This document shows, in pieces, positions 26,023 to 35,789 of a stretch of DNA of 64,000 bases. Under the pieces are notes generated by a model that saw only the letters and a program-made list of their open reading frames with translations, searched no databases and had not been told where the DNA came from. The stretch is from Asanoa ishikariensis (GTDB taxonomy: Bacteria; Actinomycetota; Actinomycetes; Mycobacteriales; Micromonosporaceae). The position numbers and the translations under genes were made by a program. Numbering within the stretch: the stretch's first letter is position 1; each line of letters opens with the position of its first letter. The stretch lies in NCBI RefSeq assembly GCF_900107455.1, contig NZ_FNQB01000002.1, positions 1,922,001-1,986,000 of the forward strand. Reading direction: 5' to 3'.

Positions 26023-27228
26023 ATGTCAAAGTCGGGTTTGGCCAACCGGCTCTACCGCGGTGAGGCCGGTCTCAATCTGATCGGCAAGCGGAAGGTCTGG
26101 TTCGGCGTCGCCGGCGCGCTGATCCTGGTCGCGCTGCTGAGCTTCGGCATCAACCGGTTCTCGCTCGGCATCGAGTTCGCCGGCGGCAACCAGTTCATCA
26201 TCCCGGCCAGCCAGAGCGTCGACCTCAACAAGGCGCAGGACGCGGTCAACAGCGCTCTGGCCGACAAGGACGCCGGCGCCACGGCGCTGCCGGCCACCCA
26301 GGTCGGCCGCGGTGGCGACACCTTCTACGAGATCCGCACCTCGGTCCTGGACCCGGACGCGATCACCGGGGTCAAGGCGGACATCGCTCAGCAGCTCGGC
26401 ATCGCGCCGAACGACATCAACGACAGCGCGGTCAGCGCGGCCTGGGGCAAGCAGGTCACCGAGCGCGCGGTGCTCGGTCTGCTGATCTTCGTGGCGCTGG
26501 TGATGGTCTACCTGATCCTGCGCTTCGAGTGGCGGATGGCGGTCGCGGCCGTCTCCTCGCTGTTGCTCAACCTCGTGCTGACGGCCGGGCTCTACTCTTT
26601 AGCCGGCTTCGAGGTGACGCCGGCGACGATCATCGGCTTCCTCACGATCCTCGGCTTCGCGTTGTATGACGTCGTCGTGGTGTTCGACAAGGTTCAGGAG
26701 AACACCAGAGGCATCACGGCGAGCAGCACCACGACGTACGGCGAATCGGCGAACCTCGCGATCAACCAGACCCTGATGCGGTCGATCAACACTGGTCTGG
26801 TCGCGCTGCTGCCGGTCGGCGGTCTGCTGATCGCCGGCCTGTCCGGCGCGAGCACCCTGGCCGACCTCGGCCTCGTGCTGTTCGTCGGTATGGCGGTCGC
26901 GGTCTACTCGTCGATCTTCTTCGCCACGCCGGTGCTGGTCACGCTCAAGGACTTCGAGCCGAAGATCCAGGCGCACACCAAGCGCGTGCTGGCCCGGCGG
27001 GCGGCCCTCGCCCGCGGCGAGGTCGCGCCGAAGAAGGGCGAGGCGGTGCCGGCCGGCGCGGCCACGCTCCAGCCTCGGCAGGCGGCTCCCGAGGGCTCCG
27101 AGGTCGGCGCGCTCGCCGGCTCGACCCCGAAGGTGGGCGCCCGGCCGAACGCGGCGAAGCGCTCCGGCGGCGGCAGCCGCGGCGGGCGTCCCGGCGGCAA
27201 CCGCCCCGGTGGGGCGAAGCGCCGCTGA
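26023..27228 (+). CDS. secF: Protein translocase subunit SecF
   Basis: This 401-residue protein has six TM helices, the motif LGIEFAGGNQF after TM1 and the conserved loop ALYDVVVVFDKVQENTR. It pairs with SecD to support Sec export. The tail of about 80 residues is Ala/Gly/Arg/Lys-rich and ends in repeated RGG-like steps, so it is probably disordered and basic. The ATG at 26023 is preceded by AGGAGG, which lies inside the end of secD. apt follows after 5 nt. Confidence 0.95.
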   Translation: MSKSGLANRLYRGEAGLNLIGKRKVWFGVAGALILVALLSFGINRFSLGIEFAGGNQFIIPASQSVDLNKAQDAVNSALADKDAGATALPATQVGRGGDTFYEIRTSVLDPDAITGVKADIAQQLGIAPNDINDSAVSAAWGKQVTERAVLGLLIFVALVMVYLILRFEWRMAVAAVSSLLLNLVLTAGLYSLAGFEVTPATIIGFLTILGFALYDVVVVFDKVQENTRGITASSTTTYGESANLAINQTLMRSINTGLVALLPVGGLLIAGLSGASTLADLGLVLFVGMAVAVYSSIFFATPVLVTLKDFEPKIQAHTKRVLARRAALARGEVAPKKGEAVPAGAATLQPRQAAPEGSEVGALAGSTPKVGARPNAAKRSGGGSRGGRPGGNRPGGAKRR

Positions 27229-27233
27229 CCCGG

Positions 27234-27767
27234 ATGGACGAGAAAGAAGTAGCGGAACTGGTGGCCGGGCACGTCGTCGACGTGCCCGACTTCCCGCACG
27301 CCGGCATCCTGTTCAAGGACGTCACGCCGCTGTTCGCCGACGGCCAGGCGTTCCGCCAGGTGGTCGACGCGGTGATCGAGCACCACGGGCGGTCGTCGTT
27401 CGACGTGGTCGCCGGGGTCGAGGCCCGCGGCTTCCTGCTGGCCGGTGCCATCGCGTACGCGACGGGCGCCGGCGTGCTGGCGGTGCGCAAGGCCGGCAAG
27501 CTTCCGCGCGAGGTGCTCGCCGCGTCGTACGCGCTGGAGTACGGCGAGGCCACTCTCGAGGTGCACCGGGACGCCCTCGAGCCCGGGCAGCGGGTGCTGG
27601 TCGTCGACGACCTGCTGGCCACCGGCGGCACCGCCGAGGCGGCGCTGTCCCTGGTCGAGCAGGCCGGGGGAATGGTCACGGGCTTCAGCGTGTTGATCGA
27701 GTTGGCGTTCTTGAACGGACGGGACCGTCTCGCCCCCCGCGACGTACATGCCCTTTTGACCGTTTAG
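27234..27767 (+). CDS. apt: Adenine phosphoribosyltransferase
   Basis: This 177-residue purine salvage enzyme makes AMP from adenine and PRPP. Visible motifs are FPHAGILFKDVTPL near residue 19, the adenine-loop GVEARGFLLAGA, and the PRPP-binding VLVVDDLLATGGTAEA at about 122-137. Length is normal. The start is 5 nt after the secF stop and lacks a strong ribosome site, so coupling to secF is likely. The secDF-apt-relA order is conserved in actinobacteria. Confidence 0.95.
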   Translation: MDEKEVAELVAGHVVDVPDFPHAGILFKDVTPLFADGQAFRQVVDAVIEHHGRSSFDVVAGVEARGFLLAGAIAYATGAGVLAVRKAGKLPREVLAASYALEYGEATLEVHRDALEPGQRVLVVDDLLATGGTAEAALSLVEQAGGMVTGFSVLIELAFLNGRDRLAPRDVHALLTV

Positions 27768-27914
27768 GTCCGGCTCTGCCCCTCCGGGCGGGATCGGCCG
27801 TACGGGTAGAGTTGGGGGTGCCCGGTCCCGACCGGCACGGATCGCCGCCACCTGGCTAGCGCAGGTGTTGCCGGCCCGATACGGTCGGTGGATCGCGAGG
27901 TGTTGAGGAGGCCG

Positions 27915-30902
27915 GTGTCCCACGACGTCGCCCCATCGGTGGCGGGCTCACGCCCGACCGGCGAGGCAGCAGAGAACCCGACCGGGCAAACGACGCAGTC
28001 GTCGCCGGCCGGTGCTGACGCACGCCCGGAGACCACGCACCCGGAGGCGCCGGCAGCCGCCGGCAACGGCGCGTCCGCTGCCCCGATCGTCACCGCGGCC
28101 CGTCCTGGCGGCAACGTCGGCACGGCCGTCAAGGTCAACCACGAAGGCGAGGCCCCAGCGGCCACCACCGGCGCGAAGGGTCCGGCCACCGCGGCCGCAA
28201 CCGGCGCCAAGGGCCCGGCGCCCGAGAGCGGAGCCAACGGCGCGGCCGCGACCGGCGCGAACGGTGCGGCCCCCGCGAAGTCCGTCGCACCGGACCGCCT
28301 GGTCCCGGGGAGCGGGTCCATCGCCCACCGCGGCTCAGACGCGGCCACCACGGCCGACAGTGCGCCCGAGGATGCCGGTCGCGCCGCCCAGCGCGTATCC
28401 CATCCGGCTGATGGTCGCGAGACGGCGCCGCCGGCTGCGGCGACCAGCGCGCCCACCACGGACCAGGCCGCCGAAGACCGTCCCACCACGGACCCGGTCG
28501 CCGAGGACACCGTCGAGTGGCCGGCGAACGGCCGTTCTCCCTACGAGGTCGACGACGAGAACGACGGCGTCGTCGTCCCGCTCCGCGAGCGCGCGAACAC
28601 CACCCGCGACCCGGCGGGCGAGACCGGCTCCGGCTTCGGCCTGGCCGGCACGCCGACCGGTCGGCGGGTGCGGGCCCGGCTGGCCCGGTTCAACGCACCC
28701 TGGCAGGCGCCGCAGGTCAGCGAGGTGCTCGAGCCGCTGATCGCGACCCACCGGGCGAGCCACCCCAAGGCCGACGCCCGGCTGCTCCAGCGCGCCTTCG
28801 ACATGGCCGCGCGCTGGCACTCGGGGCAGTACCGCAAGTCCGGCGACCCCTACATCACGCACCCGCTGGCGGTCGCGACCATCCTGGCCAACCTCGGGAT
28901 GGACACCACCACGCTGGTCGCCGCGCTGCTGCACGACACGATCGAAGACACCGACTACACGCTCGAGTCGATGCGCACCGACTTCGGCGGCGAGGTCGCG
29001 CTGCTCGTCGACGGTGTCACCAAGCTCGACAAGGTCAAGCTCGGCGACGCGGCCAAGGCCGAGACGATCCGCAAGATGGTCGTCGCGATGGCCAAGGACC
29101 CGCGGGTGCTGGTCATCAAGCTGGCCGACCGGCTGCACAACATGCGCACCCTGACCTTCCTCCCGCGGCCCAAGCAGGAGCAGAAGGCCAAGGAGACGCT
29201 GGAGATCCTGGCGCCGCTGGCCCACCGCCTCGGTATGAACACGATCAAGTGGGAGCTCGAGGACCTGGCGTTCGGGACGCTGTTCCCGAAGCGGTTCGAG
29301 GAGATCAACCGGCTGATCGGTGAGCACCAGCCGCAGCGTGAGGCGCTGCTGCGCCAGGTGACGCAGAAGGTGCACACCGACCTGCGGTCCGCGAAGATCA
29401 AGGCGGAGACCACCGGCCGGCCGAAGCACCTCTACTCGATCTACCAGAAGATGATCGTTCGGGGTCGCGACTTCAACGACATCTACGACCTGGTCGGCGT
29501 CCGCATCCTGGTCGAGACCGTTCGCGACTGCTATGCGGCACTCGGTGTGATCCACGCGAACTGGCAGCCCGTGCCGGGCCGGTTCAAGGACTACATCGCG
29601 ATGCCGAAGTTCAACATGTACCAGTCGCTGCACACGACGGTGATCGGCCCGACCGGCAAGCCGGTCGAGATGCAGATCCGGACCTACGCGATGCACCGCA
29701 CGGCGGAGTTCGGCATCGCGGCGCACTGGAAATACAAGGAGCAGAAGGGCGCGACGATCGTCGGCCCGCCGGCCCACATCGACGAGATGACCTGGCTGCG
29801 GCAGTTGCTCGACTGGCAGCGGGAGGCGAGCGACCCGAGCGAGTTCCTCGACGCGCTCCGGTTCGACCTCTCCAGCCAAGAGGTCTACGTCTTCACGCCC
29901 AAGGGCGACGTGATACCGCTGCCGACGGGCTCGACCCCGGTCGACTTCGCGTACGCGGTGCACACCGAGGTCGGCCACAAGTGCATCGGCGCCCGGGTCA
30001 ACGGGAAGCTGGTGCCGCTGGAGTCGACGCTGTCCAACGGCGACGTGATCGAGATCTTCACGTCGAAGTCCGACACGGCCGGCCCCACGCAGGACTGGTT
30101 GGGCTTCGTGAAGTCGCCCCGGGCGCGCACGAAGATCCGGCAGTACTTCAACAAGGAGCGCCGCGAAGAGGCGATCGAGGCCGGCAAGGACGCGATCGTC
30201 AAGGCGATGCGCAAGCAGGGCGTGCCCCTGCAGCGCATGCTGACGACCGACAACCTGATGACCATCGCGCGTGACCTGCACCTGGCCGACGTCGCCTCGC
30301 TCTACGCGGCGGTCGGCGACAACCAGGTGTCCGCGCAGTCGGTGGTCCAGCGGTTGATGGCGGGCTACGGGGGCGAGGAGGGCGCGGCCGAGGACCTGGC
30401 CGAGACCGCCGTCGCGACCCGGCCGCCGCGCAGCCGCACCGCCGGCCACGACCCCGGCGTCGTGGTCAAGGGCGTCAGCGACGTCTGGATCAAGCTGGCC
30501 CGTTGCTGCACCCCGGTGCCGCCGGACTCGGTCTTCGGCTTCGTCACCCGCTCAGGCGGGGTGTCGGTGCACCGCGACGACTGTGCCAACGCCGAGGACC
30601 TCAAGGCCCAGCCCGAGCGCGTGCTCGAGGTGAGCTGGAAGCTGACGTCGGCGTCGACGTTCCTGGTGGCCATCCAGGTGGAGGCCCTCGACCGGCACAA
30701 GCTGCTGGCCGACGTGACGCGGGTGCTCTCCGAGGAGCGGGTCAACATCCTGTCCGCGACCGTCACGACCACCCGCGACCGGGTGGCGGTGAGCCGCTTC
30801 AGCTTCGAGATGGCCGACCCGAAGCACCTCGGCCACCTGCTGGCCGCGGTCCGCAAGGTCGACGGCGTCTTCGACGCGTACCGGGTGACCTCGGGCGCCT
30901 AG
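27915..30902 (+). CDS. relA: Bifunctional (p)ppGpp synthetase/hydrolase Rel with long N-terminal extension
   Basis: The protein has about 995 residues. Residues 1 to about 250 are Ala/Thr/Pro-rich with repeats such as TGAKGPA and SGANGAA. The HD hydrolase domain follows ([12 protein letters not shown] near 338), then the synthetase ([19 protein letters not shown] near 556; RFKD is the bifunctional signature), TGS ([14 protein letters not shown]), a Cys-containing domain ([12 protein letters not shown]) and ACT. It makes and degrades the alarmone (p)ppGpp. The GTG at 27915 lies just after GAGGAGG; the GTG at 27888 is an alternative. The usual actinobacterial Rel has about 790-850 residues. Confidence 0.93.
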   Translation: MSHDVAPSVAGSRPTGEAAENPTGQTTQSSPAGADARPETTHPEAPAAAGNGASAAPIVTAARPGGNVGTAVKVNHEGEAPAATTGAKGPATAAATGAKGPAPESGANGAAATGANGAAPAKSVAPDRLVPGSGSIAHRGSDAATTADSAPEDAGRAAQRVSHPADGRETAPPAAATSAPTTDQAAEDRPTTDPVAEDTVEWPANGRSPYEVDDENDGVVVPLRERANTTRDPAGETGSGFGLAGTPTGRRVRARLARFNAPWQAPQVSEVLEPLIATHRASHPKADARLLQRAFDMAARWHSGQYRKSGDPYITHPLAVATILANLGMDTTTLVAALLHDTIEDTDYTLESMRTDFGGEVALLVDGVTKLDKVKLGDAAKAETIRKMVVAMAKDPRVLVIKLADRLHNMRTLTFLPRPKQEQKAKETLEILAPLAHRLGMNTIKWELEDLAFGTLFPKRFEEINRLIGEHQPQREALLRQVTQKVHTDLRSAKIKAETTGRPKHLYSIYQKMIVRGRDFNDIYDLVGVRILVETVRDCYAALGVIHANWQPVPGRFKDYIAMPKFNMYQSLHTTVIGPTGKPVEMQIRTYAMHRTAEFGIAAHWKYKEQKGATIVGPPAHIDEMTWLRQLLDWQREASDPSEFLDALRFDLSSQEVYVFTPKGDVIPLPTGSTPVDFAYAVHTEVGHKCIGARVNGKLVPLESTLSNGDVIEIFTSKSDTAGPTQDWLGFVKSPRARTKIRQYFNKERREEAIEAGKDAIVKAMRKQGVPLQRMLTTDNLMTIARDLHLADVASLYAAVGDNQVSAQSVVQRLMAGYGGEEGAAEDLAETAVATRPPRSRTAGHDPGVVVKGVSDVWIKLARCCTPVPPDSVFGFVTRSGGVSVHRDDCANAEDLKAQPERVLEVSWKLTSASTFLVAIQVEALDRHKLLADVTRVLSEERVNILSATVTTTRDRVAVSRFSFEMADPKHLGHLLAAVRKVDGVFDAYRVTSGA

Positions 30903-30915
30903 CCTTCACATACGA

Positions 30916-30947
30916 AAAGCGCCGGCCCCGCTCGGGGCCGGCGCTTT
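30916..30947. terminator. Bidirectional intrinsic terminator between relA and the cyclophilin genes
   Basis: AAAGCGCCGGCCCC (30916-30929), loop GCTC, and GGGGCCGGCGCTTT (30934-30947) form a perfect 14-bp stem with A and T tracts on its two sides. It can end relA from the left and the minus-strand cyclophilin gene from the right. Confidence 0.9.
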
Positions 30948-30961
30948 CTGTATGGCAGGGG

Positions 30962-31792
30962 TCAGGCGGCCGGTGCGGCCACCGTCAGCGTCTTGATCTC
31001 GATGTCGTTCTTGGGGTGGCCGCCGCCGGGCGACGGGTCGAACGCGCCGTCGTGGCCGGGCTCGGTGGCCTTCTTGATGTTCTCCAGGCCCTTGGTGACC
31101 TTGCCGAGCACCGTGTAGTCCGGCGAGAGCTCGACGTCCTGGTAGATGAAGAAGAACTGCGAGCCGTTGGTGTCGGGGCCGCTGTTGGCCAGCGCCACCA
31201 CGCCCTCGGGGTACGCCGGGCGCTGGTCGACCGGCAGGTTCTCGTTGGCGTAGCGGTAGCTCGGGCCACCCGTGCCGTCGGAGTCGCGGTAGCCCTTGCC
31301 CTTGGCCGACGGGTCACCGCACTGGAGCATGCCCGGGAACATCCGGTGGCACTTGGTGCCGTCCCAGAACTGCTTGCTGGCCAGGTAGCTGAAGCTCTCG
31401 GCGCTGCACGGCGACTTCGCCAGGTCCATCGTGACCTCGACCGGGCCGAAGCTCGTGTCGACGGTCATCACCTGGGTGCCGCTGGTCGGCGGGGTGGTGG
31501 TCGGCGGGACGCCGACGTCCTTGGTGGTCGGCTGCCGCTGGTCGGCCGGGACCTCGCTCCAGACGCACGCGATCGGCGCCGCCGACGGGTCACCACTGGC
31601 GGTCGACTTGTCGTCGCCGCCCATGCTGCTGACCAGCCAGATCACGCCGCCCGCGACGATCAGCAGCGCCACGCCGGCGCCGATGATGGCCTGCCGCTGG
31701 CGACGCTTGTGTGCCACGGCCTGACGATCGGCCATGTCTTGCGCGAGTCGGGCCCGCGCCGCCGCGCGCTGCCGCTCTCTCGTGGACGTCAC
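30962..31792 (-). CDS. Membrane-anchored peptidyl-prolyl cis-trans isomerase (cyclophilin)
   Basis: This 276-residue protein has a basic cytosolic N-terminus, one TM helix at about 34-56 (AIIGAGVALLIVAGGVIWLV), a Thr/Pro-rich linker, and an extracytoplasmic cyclophilin domain. The active-site segment is CHRMFPGMLQCGDP, keeping the catalytic Arg and the Gln. Further marks are NSGPDTNGSQFFF and four cysteines that could form disulfides outside the cell. It would help fold exported proteins. The GTG at 31792 follows AGGAGGAG. It lies 46 nt downstream of a paralogue on the same strand. Confidence 0.92.
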   Translation of the reverse strand: MTSTRERQRAAARARLAQDMADRQAVAHKRRQRQAIIGAGVALLIVAGGVIWLVSSMGGDDKSTASGDPSAAPIACVWSEVPADQRQPTTKDVGVPPTTTPPTSGTQVMTVDTSFGPVEVTMDLAKSPCSAESFSYLASKQFWDGTKCHRMFPGMLQCGDPSAKGKGYRDSDGTGGPSYRYANENLPVDQRPAYPEGVVALANSGPDTNGSQFFFIYQDVELSPDYTVLGKVTKGLENIKKATEPGHDGAFDPSPGGGHPKNDIEIKTLTVAAPAA

Positions 31793-31838
31793 GGGGACTC
31801 TCCTCCTGCTTCCGCGCTCAGGCGTTTCCGGGGTGACC

Positions 31839-32783
31839 TTAGCTCGCGTTTGACGGCGTGCCCGACGCCGCGCCGGTCGGGGGCGCGGTAGCGGACGGGG
31901 TCGCCGAGGGGTTGGCCGGTGACGGCGTCGGAGCGTTGTCGCTCGGGTCGCTCTTCACCGCGCCGACGGTCAGCGTCTGGATCGTGATGTCCGTCGAGGG
32001 CTTCACCTTGGCGCCGTTGCCGTTGTCGACAGTGCTGATCTTGCTGATCTTGTCGAGCACGTCACTGCCGCCGGAGACCTTGCCGACGACCGCGTACGCC
32101 GGCTCGGTGGTGGGTGTGAAGTCCTTGAAGAAGATCAGGAACTGGCTGCCGTTGGAGCCCGGCGGGTTCGGGTAGAGCGCGACGGTGCCGGCCGGGTAGG
32201 TGGCCGGCGTGCCCGGGGCGGCTGAGGCCGACGGCGAGGGCGCGGGCGACGGGGTCGGCGCGTTCGACGGCACGTTCTCGTTGGCGAACGTGTAGGTCGG
32301 GCCACCCAGGTTCGTGCCCTTCGGGTCGCCGCAGTGCAGCGCGCCCTCAGTGGTGATCTCGTGGCACTTGGTGTTGTCGTAGAAGTTCTTGCCGGCCAGG
32401 TAGGCCAGGCTGGCACTGCCGCAGGGCGCCGTGGCCAGGTCGAGCTCGACCGTGATGTTGCCCTGGTTGGTGGTCAGCGCCATGTCGCGGGTGCCGAACG
32501 TCGGCACGTCGGTTGCCGAGGGCAGACCCACGTCCTGGGCGTCGACGTTGACTCCGGGCTCCTGCGGGGTCCACACGCAGACGTCCGTGGCCGTGTTGAC
32601 CGGCTCCTTGTCGAAGCCGCCGAGCGCCCAGAAGGCGCCGAGGCCGATCAGCACCAGGGCGAGCGCGCCACCGAGGCCGGCCTGGACGCGACGCTTACGG
32701 CGGACGCCGGCGGCCCGGCGGGCCAACTGCCGGTCGAGTTTGGCACGCGCGAGCTTGCGCTGCCTATCTCTGCTGGATGCCAC
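31839..32783 (-). CDS. Cyclophilin-like membrane protein with altered active site
   Basis: This 314-residue paralogue of the next gene has the same plan: a basic N-terminus, a TM helix (VQAGLGGALALVLIGLGAFW) and an external cyclophilin fold with conserved cysteines. The active-site segment reads CHEITTEGALHCGDP, so the catalytic Arg is Glu and the Gln is His. A Pro/Ser-rich loop of about 25 residues interrupts the domain, and the tail is Pro/Ala/Thr-rich. Isomerase activity is doubtful, so a binding or scaffold role is possible. The GTG at 32783 follows AGAGGAG; a reading from 32855 lacks that signal. Confidence 0.88.
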   Translation of the reverse strand: MASSRDRQRKLARAKLDRQLARRAAGVRRKRRVQAGLGGALALVLIGLGAFWALGGFDKEPVNTATDVCVWTPQEPGVNVDAQDVGLPSATDVPTFGTRDMALTTNQGNITVELDLATAPCGSASLAYLAGKNFYDNTKCHEITTEGALHCGDPKGTNLGGPTYTFANENVPSNAPTPSPAPSPSASAAPGTPATYPAGTVALYPNPPGSNGSQFLIFFKDFTPTTEPAYAVVGKVSGGSDVLDKISKISTVDNGNGAKVKPSTDITIQTLTVGAVKSDPSDNAPTPSPANPSATPSATAPPTGAASGTPSNAS

Positions 32784-32972
32784 CGGTGCTCCTCTTTCGG
32801 GTGTGCCTCGCGCCACAAACGTCCGGGAGAGCATACGGGCAAACGCTGGGAGCATGGTGAGAGGTCCTGCGGTTTGAGCGATCGGAGATCGTGATTACGG
32901 CGGGTGCATGCCTGCGGGTAATCGGCGTGCACCGCCCGCTAGGCTGGTCACAGCGACCGGAAGGGGACGACT

Positions 32973-33677
32973 GTGCTGATCACGGGTTTCCCGTCCGACG
33001 TCTTCGGCACCAACTGTTACGTGGTGGCGACGGCGCCGGGCGAGCAGTGCGTGATCGTCGACCCGGGCATCGGGATCGAGAAGCGACTCGACGAGGTCCT
33101 CGCCGAACACCGGCTGACGCCGGCCGCGGTGCTGTTGACCCACGGCCACCTCGATCACACCTTCTCCGTCGCGCCGGTCTGTGGTGCCAAGGGCATCCCC
33201 GCGTACGTGCACCCGGCCGACCGCGAGTTGCTCGCCGACCCGGCCAAGGCGCTGTCGATGGACCCGGCGCGGCTGTTCGGCGGCAGGTTCACCTACACCG
33301 AGCCCGACGACGTCGCGCCGCTCACCGACGGTGAGGCCCTGACGATCGCCGGGCTGGAGATCACCGTCGACCACGCCCCCGGCCATACCGGCGGGTCGGT
33401 GCTCTTCCGGCTGCCGGCCGGCGCCGCACGGGGCTGGGACGCGGACGAAGTCTGCCTCTCCGGTGACGTGCTCTTCGCCGGCTCGATCGGGCGCACCGAC
33501 CTGGCGGGAGGAAGCATGACGGCGATGACGGCCAGCCTTCGTGACCGGATCCTCCCGCTAGCCGACGACACCATCGTCCTGCCGGGTCACGGCGAGGCGA
33601 CCACGATCGGCCGGGAACGCGCGACCAACCCGTTTCTCCTGGAAGTCATGCGACCGGCCCCGACCAGAGGGCTATAA
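32973..33677 (+). CDS. Metallo-beta-lactamase-fold hydrolase, glyoxalase II-like
   Basis: This 234-residue cytosolic protein has the metal motif LTHGHLDH at about 55-62, HAPGHTGGS, the bridging aspartate in CLSGDVLF, and LPGHGEATT. These are the features of the glyoxalase II-like branch. The physiological thioester is unknown. A TAGGCT at 32940-32945 could be its -10. It is co-transcribed with hisS, which starts 5 nt after its stop, an arrangement also seen in other actinobacteria. Confidence 0.9.
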   Translation: MLITGFPSDVFGTNCYVVATAPGEQCVIVDPGIGIEKRLDEVLAEHRLTPAAVLLTHGHLDHTFSVAPVCGAKGIPAYVHPADRELLADPAKALSMDPARLFGGRFTYTEPDDVAPLTDGEALTIAGLEITVDHAPGHTGGSVLFRLPAGAARGWDADEVCLSGDVLFAGSIGRTDLAGGSMTAMTASLRDRILPLADDTIVLPGHGEATTIGRERATNPFLLEVMRPAPTRGL

Positions 33678-33682
33678 CGAAG

Positions 33683-35002
33683 ATGAGCAAGCCACGGCCG
33701 ATCTCCGGCTTCCCGGAGTGGCTGCCGCCGCAACGCATGATCGAGCAGCGCTTCCTTGACAAGATCAAGAGCGTCTTCGAGGTGTACGGGTACGCGCCGC
33801 TGGAGACCCGCGCCGTCGAGCCGCTGGACCAGCTCCTGCGCAAGGGCGAGACCTCCAAGGAGGTCTACGTGCTGCGCCGGCTCCAGGAGGATTCTTCTGC
33901 GTCCTCCCCTGACGACTCTTTGGGCCTGCACTTCGACCTGACGGTGCCGTTCGCCCGCTATGTGCTGGAGAACTCGGGGAAGCTGAACTTCCCGTTCCGT
34001 CGCTACCAGATCCAGAAGGTGTGGCGGGGCGAGCGGCCGCAGGAGGGCCGCTACCGCGAGTTCGTCCAGTGCGACATCGACGTGGTCGACCGGGACACGC
34101 TGCCGGCGCACTACGAGGCCGAGATGCCGCTGGTGATCGGCGACGCGCTCGGCGCGCTGCCGATCCCGCCGGTGACCATCCAGGTCAACAACCGCAAGGT
34201 CTGCGAGGGCTACTACCGGGGCCTGGGCCTGGGCGACCCGGAGGCCGCGCTGCGGGCGGTCGACAAGCTGGACAAGATCGGGCCGGGCCGGGTAGCCACG
34301 TTGTTGACGGAGACCGCCGGCGCCACCGACGCCCAGGCCAAGGCCGTGCTGGCGCTGGCGGAGATCTCGTCGACGGACGCCTCGTTCGCCGACTCGGTCC
34401 GCGCGCTCGGGGTCAGTGACCCACTGCTCGACGAGGGCCTGGCCGAGCTGGTCCAGGTGGTCGAGACCGCTGCGGCGTACGCGCCGGGTCTGTGTGTCGC
34501 CGATCTGAAGATCGCCCGTGGCCTGGACTACTACACAGGGACGGTCTACGAGACGCAGCTCGCGGGTTTCGAGCGGTTCGGCTCGATCTGCTCAGGCGGC
34601 CGCTACGACAACCTGGCCACGTCGGGCAACGAACGCTTCCCGGGCGTGGGCATCTCGATCGGGCTGACCCGGGTGCTGGGCCTGCTGTTCGGCGCCGACA
34701 AGCTGGCGATCTCCCGCGAGGTCCCGACCTGCGTCCTGGTCGCGCTCTCCGACGAGGAGCACCGCCGCGCGGCCGACGACATCGCGGCGGCCCTGCGCCG
34801 GCGCGGCATCCCGACCGAGGTATCCCCGACGGCGGCGAAGTACGGCAAGCAGATCCGCTACGCCGAGCGGCGCGGCATCCCGTTCGTCTGGTTCCCGGGC
34901 GACCCGGACTCGATCAAGGACATCCGCTCGGGCGACCAGGCAGAGGCCGACCCGGCAACCTGGTCACCGCCCGCAGCGGACCTGCACCCAACGATCAACT
35001 AA
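33683..35002 (+). CDS. hisS: Histidyl-tRNA synthetase
   Basis: This 439-residue class II synthetase shows motif 2 in RRYQIQKVWRGERPQEGRYR, the histidine-specific block ARGLDYYTGTVYE, motif 3 in GVGISIGLTRVLGLLF, and a C-terminal anticodon-binding domain. It charges tRNA-His. It follows the metallo-hydrolase by 5 nt. A strong stem-loop lies directly after its stop. Confidence 0.96.
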   Translation: MSKPRPISGFPEWLPPQRMIEQRFLDKIKSVFEVYGYAPLETRAVEPLDQLLRKGETSKEVYVLRRLQEDSSASSPDDSLGLHFDLTVPFARYVLENSGKLNFPFRRYQIQKVWRGERPQEGRYREFVQCDIDVVDRDTLPAHYEAEMPLVIGDALGALPIPPVTIQVNNRKVCEGYYRGLGLGDPEAALRAVDKLDKIGPGRVATLLTETAGATDAQAKAVLALAEISSTDASFADSVRALGVSDPLLDEGLAELVQVVETAAAYAPGLCVADLKIARGLDYYTGTVYETQLAGFERFGSICSGGRYDNLATSGNERFPGVGISIGLTRVLGLLFGADKLAISREVPTCVLVALSDEEHRRAADDIAAALRRRGIPTEVSPTAAKYGKQIRYAERRGIPFVWFPGDPDSIKDIRSGDQAEADPATWSPPAADLHPTIN

Positions 35003-35007
35003 CGCCA

Positions 35008-35054
35008 ACCCCGAAGCGCCGCCGGTCGATCGTGGGCTGGCGGCGGTTCGGGGT
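35008..35054 (+). terminator. Stem-loop terminator after hisS
   Basis: ACCCCGAAGCGCCGCC (35008-35023) pairs with GGCGGCGGTTCGGGGT (35039-35054), 15 of 16 bases, 5 nt after the hisS stop. Confidence 0.65.
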
Positions 35055-35223
35055 GCTGCTGGTCGGTTGTTGGCTGGCGGCCGTCTCGAAGTGGGGCTTT
35101 CTGGCGACCGGCCAGGGGCGACCGGGAAGCGCTGCTAATCGACGTTCGGCCTGGTGGCGATCTTGGAGCGCCGCTGAACGGCGATCGGCCAGCAGCGGTC
35201 TTCGAGGCGTCTCTGGTCGGCGC

Positions 35224-35733
35224 TCAGCTGGTGGGGATGTCGAAGAGCAGGCAGGTTGACGTCGCGTGGGCGACCAGTCGTTCTGAGGCGTCGATCAGCC
35301 TGGCTTCGCCCAACGCGGTGCGGCGGCCGCGTTGAATCACGGTGCCGACGCAGGTCAGTAGTTCGGAGCCGACGGTGACCGGGCGCAGGTACTTCACCGA
35401 CAGGTCGACCGACGTGTAGCCGACGCCGGCCGGCAGGGTCGTGTGCACGGCGCAGCCGGCCGCGGTGTCGAGCAGGGTGGCGAGCACACCACCGTGGACG
35501 GTGCCGAGCGGGTTGTAGTGGTATTCCCGCGGCGGCATCTCGACCGTGACCCGGCCTTCTTCGGCGGTCAGGCGGGTCATCCCGAGCAGCTCCATGACCG
35601 GTGGCGGCGGCAGCTCGCCGGCGATCATCGACCGCAGCAGGCTCAGGCCGCTGGTCTTGCCGATGAGGGCGGCGTTGGTGGCGGGGTCGGACCAGGAGAA
35701 GGTACGGCTGCGGTCCACCTGCGTCTGAGTCAT
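35224..35733 (-). CDS. PaaI-family hotdog thioesterase
   Basis: This 169-residue protein has the hotdog-fold signature YNPLGTVHGGVLATLLDTAAG, in which HGG and the Asp are catalytic in this family, followed by VDLSVKYLRP. Members hydrolyse acyl-CoA thioesters, often aromatic ones. The ATG at 35733 is used; an upstream start at 35769 would overlap the promoter of the divergent HxlR gene. The two divergent starts share a short region with an inverted repeat, suggesting HxlR control. Confidence 0.88.
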   Translation of the reverse strand: MTQTQVDRSRTFSWSDPATNAALIGKTSGLSLLRSMIAGELPPPPVMELLGMTRLTAEEGRVTVEMPPREYHYNPLGTVHGGVLATLLDTAAGCAVHTTLPAGVGYTSVDLSVKYLRPVTVGSELLTCVGTVIQRGRRTALGEARLIDASERLVAHATSTCLLFDIPTS

Positions 35734-35734
35734 G

Positions 35735-35763
35735 GACCCAGGGTCCCAGCCAGTTGCTGGGTC
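35735..35763. promoter_or_regulatory. Inverted repeat between thioesterase and HxlR genes
   Basis: GACCCAG (35735-35741) and CTGGGTC (35757-35763) form a 7-bp inverted repeat in the shared promoter region, a plausible HxlR operator. Confidence 0.4.
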
Positions 35764-35776
35764 TGTCAACGAGACT

Positions 35777-35782
35777 TAGGGT
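35777..35782 (+). promoter_or_regulatory. -10 box TAGGGT, leaderless HxlR gene
   Basis: TAGGGT ends 7 nt before the ATG at 35790. No Shine-Dalgarno is visible. Confidence 0.45.
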
Positions 35783-35789
35783 TGACGGC

